Origin: JAFGCL01 sp964423835
GTDB taxonomy: Bacteria > Chloroflexota > Dehalococcoidia > UBA2247 > RBG-13-53-26
Length of the DNA stretch: 54,136 bases
Assembly (NCBI GenBank): GCA_964423835.1
Contig: CAYRGJ010000023.1
Coordinates: forward strand, 1-54,136
Reading direction: 5' to 3'
Shown here: piece by piece, positions 16,746 to 25,639 of the stretch
How positions within the stretch are numbered: the stretch's first letter is position 1
Layout: each line of letters opens with the position of its first letter
Translations under genes and position numbers: made by a program
Notes under the pieces: model-generated
What the model saw: the letters and a program-made list of their open reading frames with translations, nothing else
Databases searched by the model: none
Told to the model about the DNA's origin: nothing

Positions 16746-19730
16746 GTGCAGAAGCTCTTCGGCGCCCCGCTCTACATGATCGCCATCGTCATGCTGGTCC
16801 TGTTCGTCATGGTGATGGTGACCGTGGCCGTGCTGGCCGTACGCCAGCGCATCATGTTCAAGCTGGGCGTGCGCAACATCCCCAAGCGGCCGGCCCAGAC
16901 GGCCCTGATCGTGATGGGCCTCATGCTGAGCACGGTGCTGGTCACGGCGGCCTTCAGCACCGGCGACACCGTGAGCTACACCATCAGGTCGCTGTGGGTG
17001 AAGGCCCTGGGCAACACCGATGAGGTAGTCACCGTGCCCGACCCGCAGACGGCCCCCGAACAGGGCTATTTCGATGAGGCCATGGCCGAGAGGATCAGGG
17101 GAGAGCTGGCCGGCGCCAGCGTCGATGGAGTACTGCCCGTGATAGGGGCACAGGTGCCGCTGCTGAACCCCGGGAGGATGCTCAGCGCTCCGGCTGTCAT
17201 GCTGTTTGCCCCCGGCCCGGAGTACGCCGGGTACGACCGCCTGACCACTGTGGACGGCGCTGAGGCCAGGTTCGAGGACCTGGCCGTGGCTGCCGCCGGG
17301 GAGGACATCCTGGTCTTCCTGGACGAGGACACGGCCGAGGACCTCCAGGCCGAGGCCGGTGACCAGCTGTACGTCTACGTGGGGGCGGAGCCGGTGACAC
17401 TGCGGCTGGCGGGGGTGGTGGAGGGCTCATCCTCGGGGAGCCTGACCTTCGTCCTGATGACTCTTGACCGGGCGCAGGCCCTCCTGGGCCGGCCGGGCAT
17501 GATCAATGCGGTCTACATCTCCAACGAAGGCGACAACATGGACGGGGCCAGGTTCAGCGACGAGGTGGAGGCCAGGCTGGAAGCCCTGCTGGATGAGACT
17601 GGCTTCACCATGGACACCGTCAAGAAGGACGCCCTGGAAGGGGCCGATACCTTCGGCAGCCTGCTCACCGCGGTGTTCGTGCTCTTCGGGCTCTTCTCCG
17701 TGGCCGCCGGCGTGCTGCTTATCTTCCTCATCTTCATGATGCTGGCCGCGGCCCGCAAGTCCGAGATGGGAATGGCCCGGGCGGTGGGCACCAGGAGGGG
17801 TCACCTGGTCCAGATGTTCGTCTTCGAGGGGGTGGTCTACGACCTGATGGCGGCTGTCATCGGCCTGGGCCTGGGGGTGCTGGTCACCTACGCCATCGGC
17901 GGCGTCATGGCCAGGATGGTGCCGCAGAGCGTACCCATAGACATCACCGTCCATGTCGAGCCCTGGAGCCTGTTAGTATCCTTCACCCTGGGGATACTGG
18001 TCACCCTGGTCACCGTGACCCTGTCGGCCTGGAAGGTTAGCCGCCTCAACATCGTGCGGGCCATCCGGGACATACCCGAGCCGGCCCTCAAGAAGGTGGG
18101 GCGCGGCACCCTGGCGGCGGGGGTGCTGCTGGCCATCTTTGGGCTGATGCTGACGCTGGCCGGAATGGGCCTGGACCAGGCCGGCCTGCTGTACCTGGGG
18201 GTGCCCCCGGTCATCATCGGGCTGGCGCTGGCGGCGCGTTGGCTCGGCGGCAAGGAGCGCCTGGTCTTCACTATCGCCGGTGCGCTGCTGGTCGGTTGGG
18301 GCCTGCTGCCGCCCGACTGGTTCGAGAGGGTCTTCGGGATGAAGAGCGGGATCGAGATGTTCTTCATCGTGGGCATCACCATGGTGCTGGGCGGCGTCTG
18401 GATGGTGTCGTACAACCTGGACCTCGTCATGCGGCTGCTGATGCGGGCGGCCGGCGGGATCAGGGGCGTGGCCCCCGTCCTGCGGTCGGCCATGGCCTAC
18501 CCCATGAAGAACCGGATGAGGACCGGCCTGACCATGGCCATGTTCTCCATGGTCATCTTCAGCATCGTCTTCATGTCCGTCTTCATCCGGGCCCAGACAG
18601 CCATACTGTCGGACGCCGAGTCCATAGCCGGCGGGTACGATGTGTTTGCGGTGGTGAGCTACAACAGCCCTATACGCAATATCGAGCAGGCCCTGGATGA
18701 GAAGGGGTTCGACCCGGCCGACTTTCAGGCAGTTGCCGGCACGTCCCTGATCCCCATGGAGATCAGGCAGCCCGGCGCCCCGAGCCAGGACTGGGAAGAG
18801 TACGTCGTCAACGGAGTCGATAATGCCTACCTGGAGAGCAACGATTTCCAGTTCCTCATCATGGCCCAGGGCTACGAATCCGCCCGGGAGGTGTGGGAGG
18901 GGCTGCGGGACAATCCCGGCCTGGCGGTGATCAGCACGGAGGCGGTCCCGGCCACGGGCTCCGCAGGCTTTTCCTTCAGCGGCATGTTCCAGCTGGAGGG
19001 CGTTGATCTGGACGACGAGGTGATGTCCCCCATCCCGGTCCAGGTCAGGAGGACGGTGCCCGGCGAAGGAGGGACTCAGACCATCGAGACGGACCTGACC
19101 ATCATAGCCGTGCTCGATTCGATCATCAACTACGGCGTGTACACGTCACAGCAGACCGTGGACCAGGCCTCTCCCTACCCCATCCCGGTCACCACCTATC
19201 TCTTCAAGCTCAGCGATGGGGTGGACGCCAAGGAAACCGCCGACGCCCTGGAGGAAGCCTTCCTGGGCTACGGCATGCAGGCGGAGGCCATAGAGCAGCA
19301 GCTACAGGAGGCCAACCGGATAAGCCACACCATCAATGCCCTCCTCACCGGTTTCATGGGGCTGGGCCTGGTGGTGGGCATCGCGGCCCTGGGCGTAATC
19401 AGCACCAGGGCGGTGGTGGAGCGGCGCCACGAGATAGGTATCCTGAGGGCCATCGGGTTCCGGTCGGGCAATGTGCAGGCCGCCTTCCTGCTGGAGTCGA
19501 CCATCGTGGCCACCCTGGGGATCCTCATCGGCACGGCGCTGGCGCTGGCTCTTTCGTATCTGGTGCTGGACTCGATGAAGGATGACTACCAGAACCTGTC
19601 CTTCCAGATGCCATGGCTGGAGCTGGGCATCATCGCCGGCGTGTCCTGGGCGGCCTCCATGCTGATGACCGCGATCCCGGCCTGGCGGGCCTCGAAGATC
19701 GCCCCGGCGGAAGCCCTCCGCTACGAGTAG
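16746..19730 (+). CDS. Large FtsX-family ABC permease, cassette 2
   Basis: A 994-residue paralogue of the permease at 12049 with the same layout: N-terminal helices, an extracytoplasmic domain, an FtsX core with MGMARAVGTRRGHLVQMF, central helices, a second extracytoplasmic domain, and a final FtsX core with IGILRAIGFRSGNVQAAF. The membrane and cytoplasmic segments are close to those of cassette 1. The extracytoplasmic domains differ more, suggesting a shared mechanism but different cargo. The start is GTG 16746, two bases after the ATPase stop. The 3' end overlaps the convergent flavoprotein gene by 10 bases. Confidence 0.92.
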   Translation: MQKLFGAPLYMIAIVMLVLFVMVMVTVAVLAVRQRIMFKLGVRNIPKRPAQTALIVMGLMLSTVLVTAAFSTGDTVSYTIRSLWVKALGNTDEVVTVPDPQTAPEQGYFDEAMAERIRGELAGASVDGVLPVIGAQVPLLNPGRMLSAPAVMLFAPGPEYAGYDRLTTVDGAEARFEDLAVAAAGEDILVFLDEDTAEDLQAEAGDQLYVYVGAEPVTLRLAGVVEGSSSGSLTFVLMTLDRAQALLGRPGMINAVYISNEGDNMDGARFSDEVEARLEALLDETGFTMDTVKKDALEGADTFGSLLTAVFVLFGLFSVAAGVLLIFLIFMMLAAARKSEMGMARAVGTRRGHLVQMFVFEGVVYDLMAAVIGLGLGVLVTYAIGGVMARMVPQSVPIDITVHVEPWSLLVSFTLGILVTLVTVTLSAWKVSRLNIVRAIRDIPEPALKKVGRGTLAAGVLLAIFGLMLTLAGMGLDQAGLLYLGVPPVIIGLALAARWLGGKERLVFTIAGALLVGWGLLPPDWFERVFGMKSGIEMFFIVGITMVLGGVWMVSYNLDLVMRLLMRAAGGIRGVAPVLRSAMAYPMKNRMRTGLTMAMFSMVIFSIVFMSVFIRAQTAILSDAESIAGGYDVFAVVSYNSPIRNIEQALDEKGFDPADFQAVAGTSLIPMEIRQPGAPSQDWEEYVVNGVDNAYLESNDFQFLIMAQGYESAREVWEGLRDNPGLAVISTEAVPATGSAGFSFSGMFQLEGVDLDDEVMSPIPVQVRRTVPGEGGTQTIETDLTIIAVLDSIINYGVYTSQQTVDQASPYPIPVTTYLFKLSDGVDAKETADALEEAFLGYGMQAEAIEQQLQEANRISHTINALLTGFMGLGLVVGIAALGVISTRAVVERRHEIGILRAIGFRSGNVQAAFLLESTIVATLGILIGTALALALSYLVLDSMKDDYQNLSFQMPWLELGIIAGVSWAASMLMTAIPAWRASKIAPAEALRYE

Positions 19731-20299
19731 TGCAACCGCTTCAGCAGCCAGGCCATGTTGCGGCCCAGGACCTGCATGGTCTGGATGCCTTCCCGGTCCC
19801 GCTCCACGTCGCCCTTCTCCAGCCCGAAAGCGAAGTTCCAATAGGATGATCCGGGGACTATCATCTCGCTCAGCAGGAAGAAGTGGTTGAGCGTGTCGAA
19901 GGCGGTGATCATCCCGGCCCGCCTCACTGCCACCACGGCGGCTCCCACCTTGCGCCGCAGGAAGCCGCCGTTGGCCTTGTTGACCATCACCGCCCGGTCT
20001 ATGAGGGCCTTCATCTCCGCCGTCACGCTGGCCGCGAAGACAGGCGATCCCAGGATGATGCCGTCGGCCGCGGCCATCCTGTCCAGGTGGGCGTTGAGAG
20101 CGTCCCTGGCCTGCACGCACTTCCGGTCCTGGCTGATGTAGCACTTGTAGCAGCCCAGGCAGCCGCGCAGGGGCTTGCCCGCCAGCGATATCATCTCGGT
20201 CTCGATGCCCTCTTCCTCGAGCTCGGCGAACACCTTGCGAATGAGGATGGCGGTGTTGCTGTTGCCCCTGGGGCTGCCGTTGAAGGCCACCACCTTCAC
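19721..20299 (-). CDS. Iron-sulfur flavoprotein (Isf-like, NAD(P)H-dependent FMN reductase family)
   Basis: A 192-residue flavodoxin-fold protein. The N-terminal VKVVAFNGSPRGNSNT is the FMN phosphate loop. Cysteines 47, 50, 53 and 61 form CX2CX2CX7C, the compact [4Fe-4S] motif of Isf proteins (usual length about 190 residues), which transfer electrons or reduce oxygen and peroxide in anaerobes. SPVFAASVTAEMKALIDRA is the usual flavin-binding loop. Its GTG start (20297-20299) overlaps the TGA stop of the sir2 gene in GTGA, so translation is probably coupled. Electron donor and acceptor are not predictable. Confidence 0.88.
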   Translation of the reverse strand: MKVVAFNGSPRGNSNTAILIRKVFAELEEEGIETEMISLAGKPLRGCLGCYKCYISQDRKCVQARDALNAHLDRMAAADGIILGSPVFAASVTAEMKALIDRAVMVNKANGGFLRRKVGAAVVAVRRAGMITAFDTLNHFFLLSEMIVPGSSYWNFAFGLEKGDVERDREGIQTMQVLGRNMAWLLKRLHYS

Positions 20300-21168
20300 C
20301 CCGCGCCTCCCTGCCCCCCGCGGAGCCGCTCTACCTCCGCCACGATCCGGGGCAGCACGTCGCCGGTCTTCCCCTGGATGAAGTAGCTGGAGGTCCTCTC
20401 CTGGGTGAGGGGCGTGGGGTCGGCATTCACCTCGATGATGGCCACGTTGGTGCACACCGCGTCCGGCGGGGGCCCCAGGCCGCCCCACCTCCGCGAGTAG
20501 GCCCTCTTGTTGCGGGCTATCCGGGGCAGCTCGGCGAAGGGATAGACCACAGCCGAGGTCCCGCAGATCAGCATCAGGTCGCAGGCCAGGGCCTCCTCCA
20601 CGCTGGCCTCGGCCACGTCCGACGGGATGGATTCTCCGAAGTACACGCCGTCGCCCTTGAGCACCCCGTTGCACTTGCGGCATCGCGGCGGCAGCCGGTC
20701 CTCGGCTTTGAGCCGGGCCAGGTCATACTCGGCCTTGGGATAGCGGGCGCCGCAGGACATGCATCTCAGCTTGGCCACCCCGCCGTGGTACTCCAGCACG
20801 TTGCGGCTGCCGGCCTTCTGGTGCAGGCCGTCGACGTTCTGGGTCAGCACCGCCTTGAGGATGCCCATCTGCTCCAGCCTGGCCAGCGCCAGGTGCCCCC
20901 GGTTGGGATCAAGCTGGCTGATCTCCTCGAATATCTGGTAGAAGCTGCCCGGCTCCAGGCTCTTCTCCCAGTGGCGCTTCGGGTCGCGCACCAGCTGGTT
21001 GTAGGCCTCATAGGCCTCCATCTCAGCTTCAGGGTGCTTGGTCCAGATGCCATCCGGGCCGCGGAAATCGGGTATGCCCGACTCGGTGGAAATGCCGGCT
21101 CCGGTCAGCGCTATGGCATGGCTGGCGGCGGCCAGGTCCCGGGCCGCCCGCTGGATCAGGTCTTCCAT
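20296..21168 (-). CDS. NAD-dependent protein deacylase, Sir2 family
   Basis: A 290-residue sirtuin that removes acyl groups from protein lysines using NAD+. Motifs are GAGISTESGIPDFRG (23-37), TQNVDGLHQKAGS (109-121), the catalytic His128 in EYHGG, and a zinc site with Cys136, Cys139, Cys163 and Cys166. The reading frame opens at 21264, but ATG 21168 gives the usual sirtuin N-terminus and has GGGAGG upstream. The gene is coupled by a GTGA overlap to the Isf-like flavoprotein. No acetyl-CoA synthetase, the commonest sirtuin partner, is adjacent, although acyl-CoA genes lie 2-10 kb away. Confidence 0.93.
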   Translation of the reverse strand: MEDLIQRAARDLAAASHAIALTGAGISTESGIPDFRGPDGIWTKHPEAEMEAYEAYNQLVRDPKRHWEKSLEPGSFYQIFEEISQLDPNRGHLALARLEQMGILKAVLTQNVDGLHQKAGSRNVLEYHGGVAKLRCMSCGARYPKAEYDLARLKAEDRLPPRCRKCNGVLKGDGVYFGESIPSDVAEASVEEALACDLMLICGTSAVVYPFAELPRIARNKRAYSRRWGGLGPPPDAVCTNVAIIEVNADPTPLTQERTSSYFIQGKTGDVLPRIVAEVERLRGGQGGAG

Positions 21169-21273
21169 TGTCTCTCGCCTCCCTCCCTGTCCGGTGGTGT
21201 GACCTAAGGATACAGTATGAGCATGGTGATGCGAAGGGGCTGGCGTGCTGCTGAAGGCGACCACGGGCCGGCC

Positions 21274-21483
21274 TTAGGTGGCCAGCTCGCTGGCTGCCAG
21301 GTCTCTCAGCTCGTAGGGGACGTAGGGGTGAGCGGAAATGCCCTTCAGGGCTTCCTTGGCCTCGCGATTGCCCTTGCGGGCCATGCGGCCCAGGGTGAGG
21401 ATGGCGTCCCGGCGGTGCTCCAATGACTCCGCCGGAAAGTAGTCTGCCGTGATCATTTCGTAGATCTCTTTGGCCTTGCCCAC
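21274..21483 (-). CDS. Small helical protein, possible HEAT-type repeat
   Basis: A 69-residue protein not assigned to a named family. It is charged and predicted helical, with a segment HRRDAILTLGRMARKGNREA resembling one HEAT-like hairpin (regular Leu/Ala spacing). The frame also opens at ATG 21519, but that codon overlaps a TATAAT box. GTG 21483 has GGAGGAG at good spacing and is chosen. It is divergent from the lipase-like gene and lies upstream of sir2 on the same strand, with a gap of about 100 bases. Confidence 0.6.
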   Translation of the reverse strand: MGKAKEIYEMITADYFPAESLEHRRDAILTLGRMARKGNREAKEALKGISAHPYVPYELRDLAASELAT

Positions 21484-21517
21484 GTCAGCTCCTCCGGCGC
21501 CCCTTCGCCGCAAGTCC

Positions 21518-21523
21518 ATTATA
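21518..21523 (-). promoter_or_regulatory. Candidate -10 box of the small helical protein gene
   Basis: Minus-strand TATAAT, 35 bases upstream of the preferred GTG start. A start of transcription near 21511 would leave a leader containing GGAGGAG. No clear -35 is seen. Confidence 0.5.
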
Positions 21524-21611
21524 AAGCCGGGGTCAAGGTGAAGTCACGCCCGGGTCAAGCGCGTAGGGGGGCATTGTTACGAATTTGAAAGCCCTCTCCC
21601 GGGTATTGGAA

Positions 21612-21641
21612 TTGATGTGTTTTCGGGCAACTTGATAGAAT
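21612..21641 (+). promoter_or_regulatory. Promoter of the lipase-like gene
   Basis: TTGATG (21612-21617), an 18-base spacer and TAGAAT (21636-21641) with a TGA extension just before the -10. This is a good sigma-70-type promoter in the divergent region before ATG 21734. Confidence 0.6.
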
Positions 21642-21733
21642 GATGTTTGTTAGTGTAGCATAAAGTAGCTGGCTGGCGGCCTGCCGGGATGGCCGTCCGC
21701 AGGCCAGGGGGGGATCAGTTGAATCGGAGTGCC

Positions 21734-22912
21734 ATGCGCAACTATGGACCCGCGGGCCATCTCTGGGAGCTCTGGCATGAGGGGCCCATTCGCCAGCGGC
21801 GGAACGTGGTCCTGGTGCACGGCTACCGCCTGCCCCTCTCCAGCATCCCCGGCCGGTGCGACGAGCAGTTCGGCAATCTGGACCGGCTGTTGCAGGAATC
21901 CTGCGACTGCAACGTCTGGCAGTTCGAGTACGTGGGCAGCCCCCTGGGCACCTACGACGCCGTCCCGGTTTACGCCTCCCGCCTGGAAGCGGCCCTGAAC
22001 CGCATCTTTGAGATCACCGGCAACGACCGGTTCTCCATTGTGGGCTACTCCATGGGCGGGCTGATCGCCCGGCAGTGCATCGCCATGGGCGGCAGGTCCA
22101 GGGTGGACCAGCTGCTGACGCTGGCCACTCCGCACATGGGGGTACACCTGGAGCCATTCGATTTCCCGCACAGCGAGCGGCTCTACCCCAGGGGAGGCAT
22201 ACAGTTGAGGCCGGACAGCCGGTTCCTGTGGGACCTCAACACCGATGTGGACGAGTCCACGGCTGGCGAGTTCGCCTCGCTGGCCGGCCGCTGGTATGGA
22301 TACAGCGACGGCGCCGTCGAGATGGGCTCTACATCTCTGGCGAAGTGCGCCCGCGATGGATCCGTGGAGCGGAGCTTCTATTTCGCCGGCGTCGGCCGAT
22401 CCCATGTCAACATCAACCGCATCAAGAGCGAGAGGGACGAGGTCTTCCGCCTGGCGCGCAGTTTCCTGGATGATGGCATCGCCGGCATCACCCGGGAGAG
22501 GTCCTCCGAAAGGCCCGGCGACTACCGGGTCCCCTTCTTCCTGACCTTCGCCGTGGACCGGAACCTGGATGGGGCCAAGGGGTATCCATATGTCGTGGCC
22601 ACCGCCAGCGGGCGCTGCTACCGGGGCCCCCGCATCTGGACACAGGGGGCCCGGACCGATTGCGGGGCCCAGATCTACACCGTGCGCCTGCGCGCCGGAG
22701 AAGAGGGCGAGGTCCGCATCTTCCACGCGCCGGGGCAGCATTCCGTGGTGCGCGTGCAGAGCGGGCAGTCCGTGGTGGTGGCGGAGCCCATCCGCGCCGC
22801 CGCCCGGCCGCCGGCGGCCCCCCGCAAGGGCAAGGTGGCGGTTCGGCCTCTGGCGCACGGCTGGCTGACGCCGGGCAAAGGGCGCCGCTCTGGCTTCCGT
22901 CCGGCGAATTAG
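21734..22912 (+). CDS. Lipase-like alpha/beta hydrolase with C-terminal beta-rich region
   Basis: A 392-residue protein. VVLVHGYR near residue 25 is the oxyanion strand, and GYSMGG (Ser about 107) is the nucleophile elbow followed by LIARQCIAMGG, as in triacylglycerol lipases and PGAP1-like esterases. LATPHMG is also typical. Candidate acid and histidine are in YGYSDGAVE and GVGRSHVNINR. The last 120 residues are beta-rich and end in a basic, Pro/Arg-rich tail; their role is unknown. No signal peptide is evident, so it may act in the cytoplasm. ATG 21734, with GGAG five bases upstream, is preferred to ATG 21689. Confidence 0.8.
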   Translation: MRNYGPAGHLWELWHEGPIRQRRNVVLVHGYRLPLSSIPGRCDEQFGNLDRLLQESCDCNVWQFEYVGSPLGTYDAVPVYASRLEAALNRIFEITGNDRFSIVGYSMGGLIARQCIAMGGRSRVDQLLTLATPHMGVHLEPFDFPHSERLYPRGGIQLRPDSRFLWDLNTDVDESTAGEFASLAGRWYGYSDGAVEMGSTSLAKCARDGSVERSFYFAGVGRSHVNINRIKSERDEVFRLARSFLDDGIAGITRERSSERPGDYRVPFFLTFAVDRNLDGAKGYPYVVATASGRCYRGPRIWTQGARTDCGAQIYTVRLRAGEEGEVRIFHAPGQHSVVRVQSGQSVVVAEPIRAAARPPAAPRKGKVAVRPLAHGWLTPGKGRRSGFRPAN

Positions 22913-22951
22913 TCTGGTCCGCCCTCGCCTCCGCCCGCCCGCTTCAACTCG

Positions 22952-23009
22952 CCCGAGCCCCACTGTCCCGCCCTCCAGTTGCCCCGAGCCCCTCTGTCGG
23001 CCCCGAGCC
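22952..23009 (+). repeat. Imperfect direct repeats upstream of the fad operon
   Basis: CCCGAGCCCCACTGTC at 22952-22967 and CCCGAGCCCCTCTGTC at 22983-22998 differ by one base and are 31 bases apart; a third partial copy CCCGAGCC is at 23002-23009. They lie just upstream of the fad promoter and could be regulator half-sites or simple C-rich drift. Confidence 0.4.
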
Positions 23010-23036
23010 GCGCTTCTGATGGAGGTGGACAGACTG

Positions 23037-23045
23037 TGCTATATT
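23037..23045 (+). promoter_or_regulatory. Extended -10 promoter of the fad operon
   Basis: TGCTATATT fits the extended -10 pattern TGnTATAAT with one mismatch. Transcription would start near 23052, about 75 bases before GTG 23127. No convincing -35 is present. Confidence 0.5.
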
Positions 23046-23126
23046 GGGGGTACATTCCCTTTCCCAGCGGCGGCCCGCGCTGGCCGCACTTGTTTGAGAT
23101 CACAATCCGCCAGGCACAGAGGCGCC

Positions 23127-25568
23127 GTGAAAGAAGGAAAGATCAGGATAAGAAAGGCGGGGGTGGTAGGCGCCGGGGTCATGGGCAGCCGGATCGCGGC
23201 CCTTCTGGCCGGCGCGGACGTCCCCATCTGCCTCCTGGACGTGGTCCCGCGGGAGCTCGATCAGAAAGACCTGGCGAAGGGGCTGACCAGGGACTCTCCC
23301 CAGTTCCGGAACAGGCTGGTCCGGGCGGGCCTGGACTCGGCCCTGGCGGCCACCCCGGCGGCCTTCTTCAGCCCGGCGGACGCCAGGCTGGTCACGCCGG
23401 GCAACCTGGAGGACCACCTGGAGTGGCTGGCCGACGCCGACTGGGTCATCGAAGCGGCGCCCGAGGACCTGGAGATCAAGACGGCGCTGCTTAAGCGGCT
23501 GGACGGGGCCCTCAAGTCGGGGGCCATCATCAGCACCAACACCTCCGGGCTGTCCATAGGCCGCCTGTCGGAGAGCCTGCCCCGGGAGCGGCAGCCCTTC
23601 TTCCTGGGCACCCATTTCTTTAATCCGCCGCGGTACATGAAGCTACTGGAGGTGGTCCCGGGAAAGGCCACCGACCCCGGCGTGACCGCCTTTGTCGCCG
23701 ATTTCGCCGAGCGGCGGCTGGGCAAGGGCATCGTGGTGGCCAGGGATACCCCCAATTTCATAGCCAACCGCATCGGGGCGTACGCCCTCCTGGTCGTGAT
23801 GCGGGCCATGATCGAGGGCGGATACACCGTGGAGGAGGCGGACGCCATCACCGGCATCCCCATGGGGCGGCCGAAGAGCGCCTCATTCCGGACGGCGGAC
23901 ATGGTGGGGCTGGACGTCCTGGCCGCGGTGGCCCGGAACGTCCGGGACACCGTCCAGGACGCGTCCGAGAAGGAGGCCTTCACCCCTCCGCCATTCCTGG
24001 GACGGATGATCGAGGCTGGCCTCCTCGGTGACAAGGCCCAGAAGGGCTTCTACCGGAGGACCGCCGACCTGACCGGCGCCCGGGTGGACGCCCTGGACTA
24101 CGGGAGCCTGGAGTACGTCCCGCGGCGGAAGGCGGGGCTCCCGCTGCTCGACGAGCTGGGCAGGGTGGCCGATCCGGCCGCCAGGCTGCAGCGGCTGGTC
24201 TACTCCGATGACCGCGCCGGGGTCTTCGCCTGGAAGTCACTGAAGAGGATGCTCCTCTACTGCGCCGCCAGGGTCCCTGAGATCTCGGACAGCATCCTGG
24301 CCGTGGACCAGGCGATGCGCTGGGGCTTCAACTGGCAGCTGGGGCCGTTCGAGGCCTGGGATGCCATCGGCGTCCGGAGGTCGGTGGAGAGGATGCAGGG
24401 CCAGGGGGATGAGATACCCCGGAACGTGGCGGAGATGCTGGCCGGGGGCCGGGAGAGGTTCTACCGCCGCCGGGAGGGGCGGACGGCCTACTTCGACTTC
24501 GCCCGGGCAGGCTATGTCGATGTTGAAGAGAGGCCCCGCATAATCCTGCTCCCTGCGCTGGCGGAGCAGGAGAAGGTGGTCCGCTCCAACCAGGGGGCCA
24601 GCCTGCTGGACATGGGGGAGGGGGTCATCTGCCTGGAGCTCCGCACGCCCAACAACGCCATCGACGATGACGTGGTCCGGATGATACGCGAAGGGCTGGC
24701 GGAGCTGGATACCGGCTTCGAGGCCATGGTCATCGGCAGCCAGGCGGCCAACTTCAGCCCCGGGGCCGATGTCAGGAAGATCTACGGGCTGGTGGCCAAC
24801 CGGGACTGGAAGGCCCTGGAGCGGGTGGTGAAGGACTTTCAGGACGCGTGCATGGCCATCAAGTACTCCCCGAAGCCGGTGGTGGCGGCGCCCTACCGGG
24901 CGGCGCTGGGGGGAGGGTGCGAGATGTGCCTGGCCGCCAGCGCGGTGCGGGCCCACGCCGAGGTGAACCTGGGGCTGGTGGAGATGGGGGTGGGGCTTAT
25001 CCCGGGCGGCGGCGGCACCAAGGAGATGCTGCTGCGGGCCACTGACTGGTTCCCGCCGGCCACGCCCAGCGCCGTGCCCGGGGGCGGCCGGCCCGACCTC
25101 ATACCCTACGTGGCCCTGGCCTTCCAGACCATCGCCACGGGCCGGGTGTCGACCTCGGCCAGCGACGCCCGCGAGATCGGCTTCATGAGGCCGGGGGACC
25201 GGACCTCCATGAACCTGGACCACCTGCTCTTCGATGCCCGGCAAACGGCGCTGTCCCTGGTCAGCGAGGGCTATCTCCCTCCCCGGCCGCGGGACGAGAT
25301 CAGGGTGATCGGCCGCGGCGGGCGGGCGCTGCTGGAGCTGATGGTGTTCCTGTTGCGGGATGCGGGGTACATCACGGATACCGATGCCCGCCTGGCGAAG
25401 CGGCTGGCCTACGTCATCAGCGGCGGAGACGTGGACCTGAACACGCTGGTCAGCGAGCAATACCTGCTGGACCTGGAGAGGGAGGTGTTTCTCTCCCTGG
25501 CCGGCGAGGAGATGTCGCAGGCCAGGCTGAAGAGCATGGCCGAAACAGGCAGGCTGCTGCACAACTGA
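23127..25568 (+). CDS. fadN: 3-hydroxyacyl-CoA dehydrogenase / enoyl-CoA hydratase fusion (FadN-like)
   Basis: An 813-residue bifunctional beta-oxidation enzyme. The N-terminal half is an NAD-dependent L-3-hydroxyacyl-CoA dehydrogenase with Rossmann motif GAGVMG (15-20), the NTSGLSI segment and GTHFFNPPRYMKLLEVV. The C-terminal third is a crotonase domain with SPGADVRKI (oxyanion region near 543), AALGGGCEM and LVEMGVGLIPGGGG. Dehydrogenase-first order is that of B. subtilis FadN, the reverse of E. coli FadB. The frame opens at 23019, but GTG 23127 is chosen because GAGG lies upstream and the Rossmann fold starts there. It is followed by fadA- and fadE-like genes, as in the Bacillus fadNAE operon. 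Confidence 0.93.
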   Translation: MKEGKIRIRKAGVVGAGVMGSRIAALLAGADVPICLLDVVPRELDQKDLAKGLTRDSPQFRNRLVRAGLDSALAATPAAFFSPADARLVTPGNLEDHLEWLADADWVIEAAPEDLEIKTALLKRLDGALKSGAIISTNTSGLSIGRLSESLPRERQPFFLGTHFFNPPRYMKLLEVVPGKATDPGVTAFVADFAERRLGKGIVVARDTPNFIANRIGAYALLVVMRAMIEGGYTVEEADAITGIPMGRPKSASFRTADMVGLDVLAAVARNVRDTVQDASEKEAFTPPPFLGRMIEAGLLGDKAQKGFYRRTADLTGARVDALDYGSLEYVPRRKAGLPLLDELGRVADPAARLQRLVYSDDRAGVFAWKSLKRMLLYCAARVPEISDSILAVDQAMRWGFNWQLGPFEAWDAIGVRRSVERMQGQGDEIPRNVAEMLAGGRERFYRRREGRTAYFDFARAGYVDVEERPRIILLPALAEQEKVVRSNQGASLLDMGEGVICLELRTPNNAIDDDVVRMIREGLAELDTGFEAMVIGSQAANFSPGADVRKIYGLVANRDWKALERVVKDFQDACMAIKYSPKPVVAAPYRAALGGGCEMCLAASAVRAHAEVNLGLVEMGVGLIPGGGGTKEMLLRATDWFPPATPSAVPGGGRPDLIPYVALAFQTIATGRVSTSASDAREIGFMRPGDRTSMNLDHLLFDARQTALSLVSEGYLPPRPRDEIRVIGRGGRALLELMVFLLRDAGYITDTDARLAKRLAYVISGGDVDLNTLVSEQYLLDLEREVFLSLAGEEMSQARLKSMAETGRLLHN

Positions 25569-25639
25569 GGGCCGGCCGCCGCCGCCGGAAAGGGGCCGGA
25601 CAGCCGCCACGATGCGGGCTGGCCGGAGGAGACGAGACC

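Noticed and set aside
11354..19730. Composite transposon or genomic island bounded by the duplicated ABC cassettes
   Set aside because: No transposase, terminal inverted repeats, target-site duplication or composition shift is visible. The duplication looks like ordinary paralogy.
22913..23126. Small gene in the gap before fadN
   Set aside because: The in-frame extension from 23019 overlaps the predicted promoter and encodes an unlikely sequence, and no other coding signal is present.
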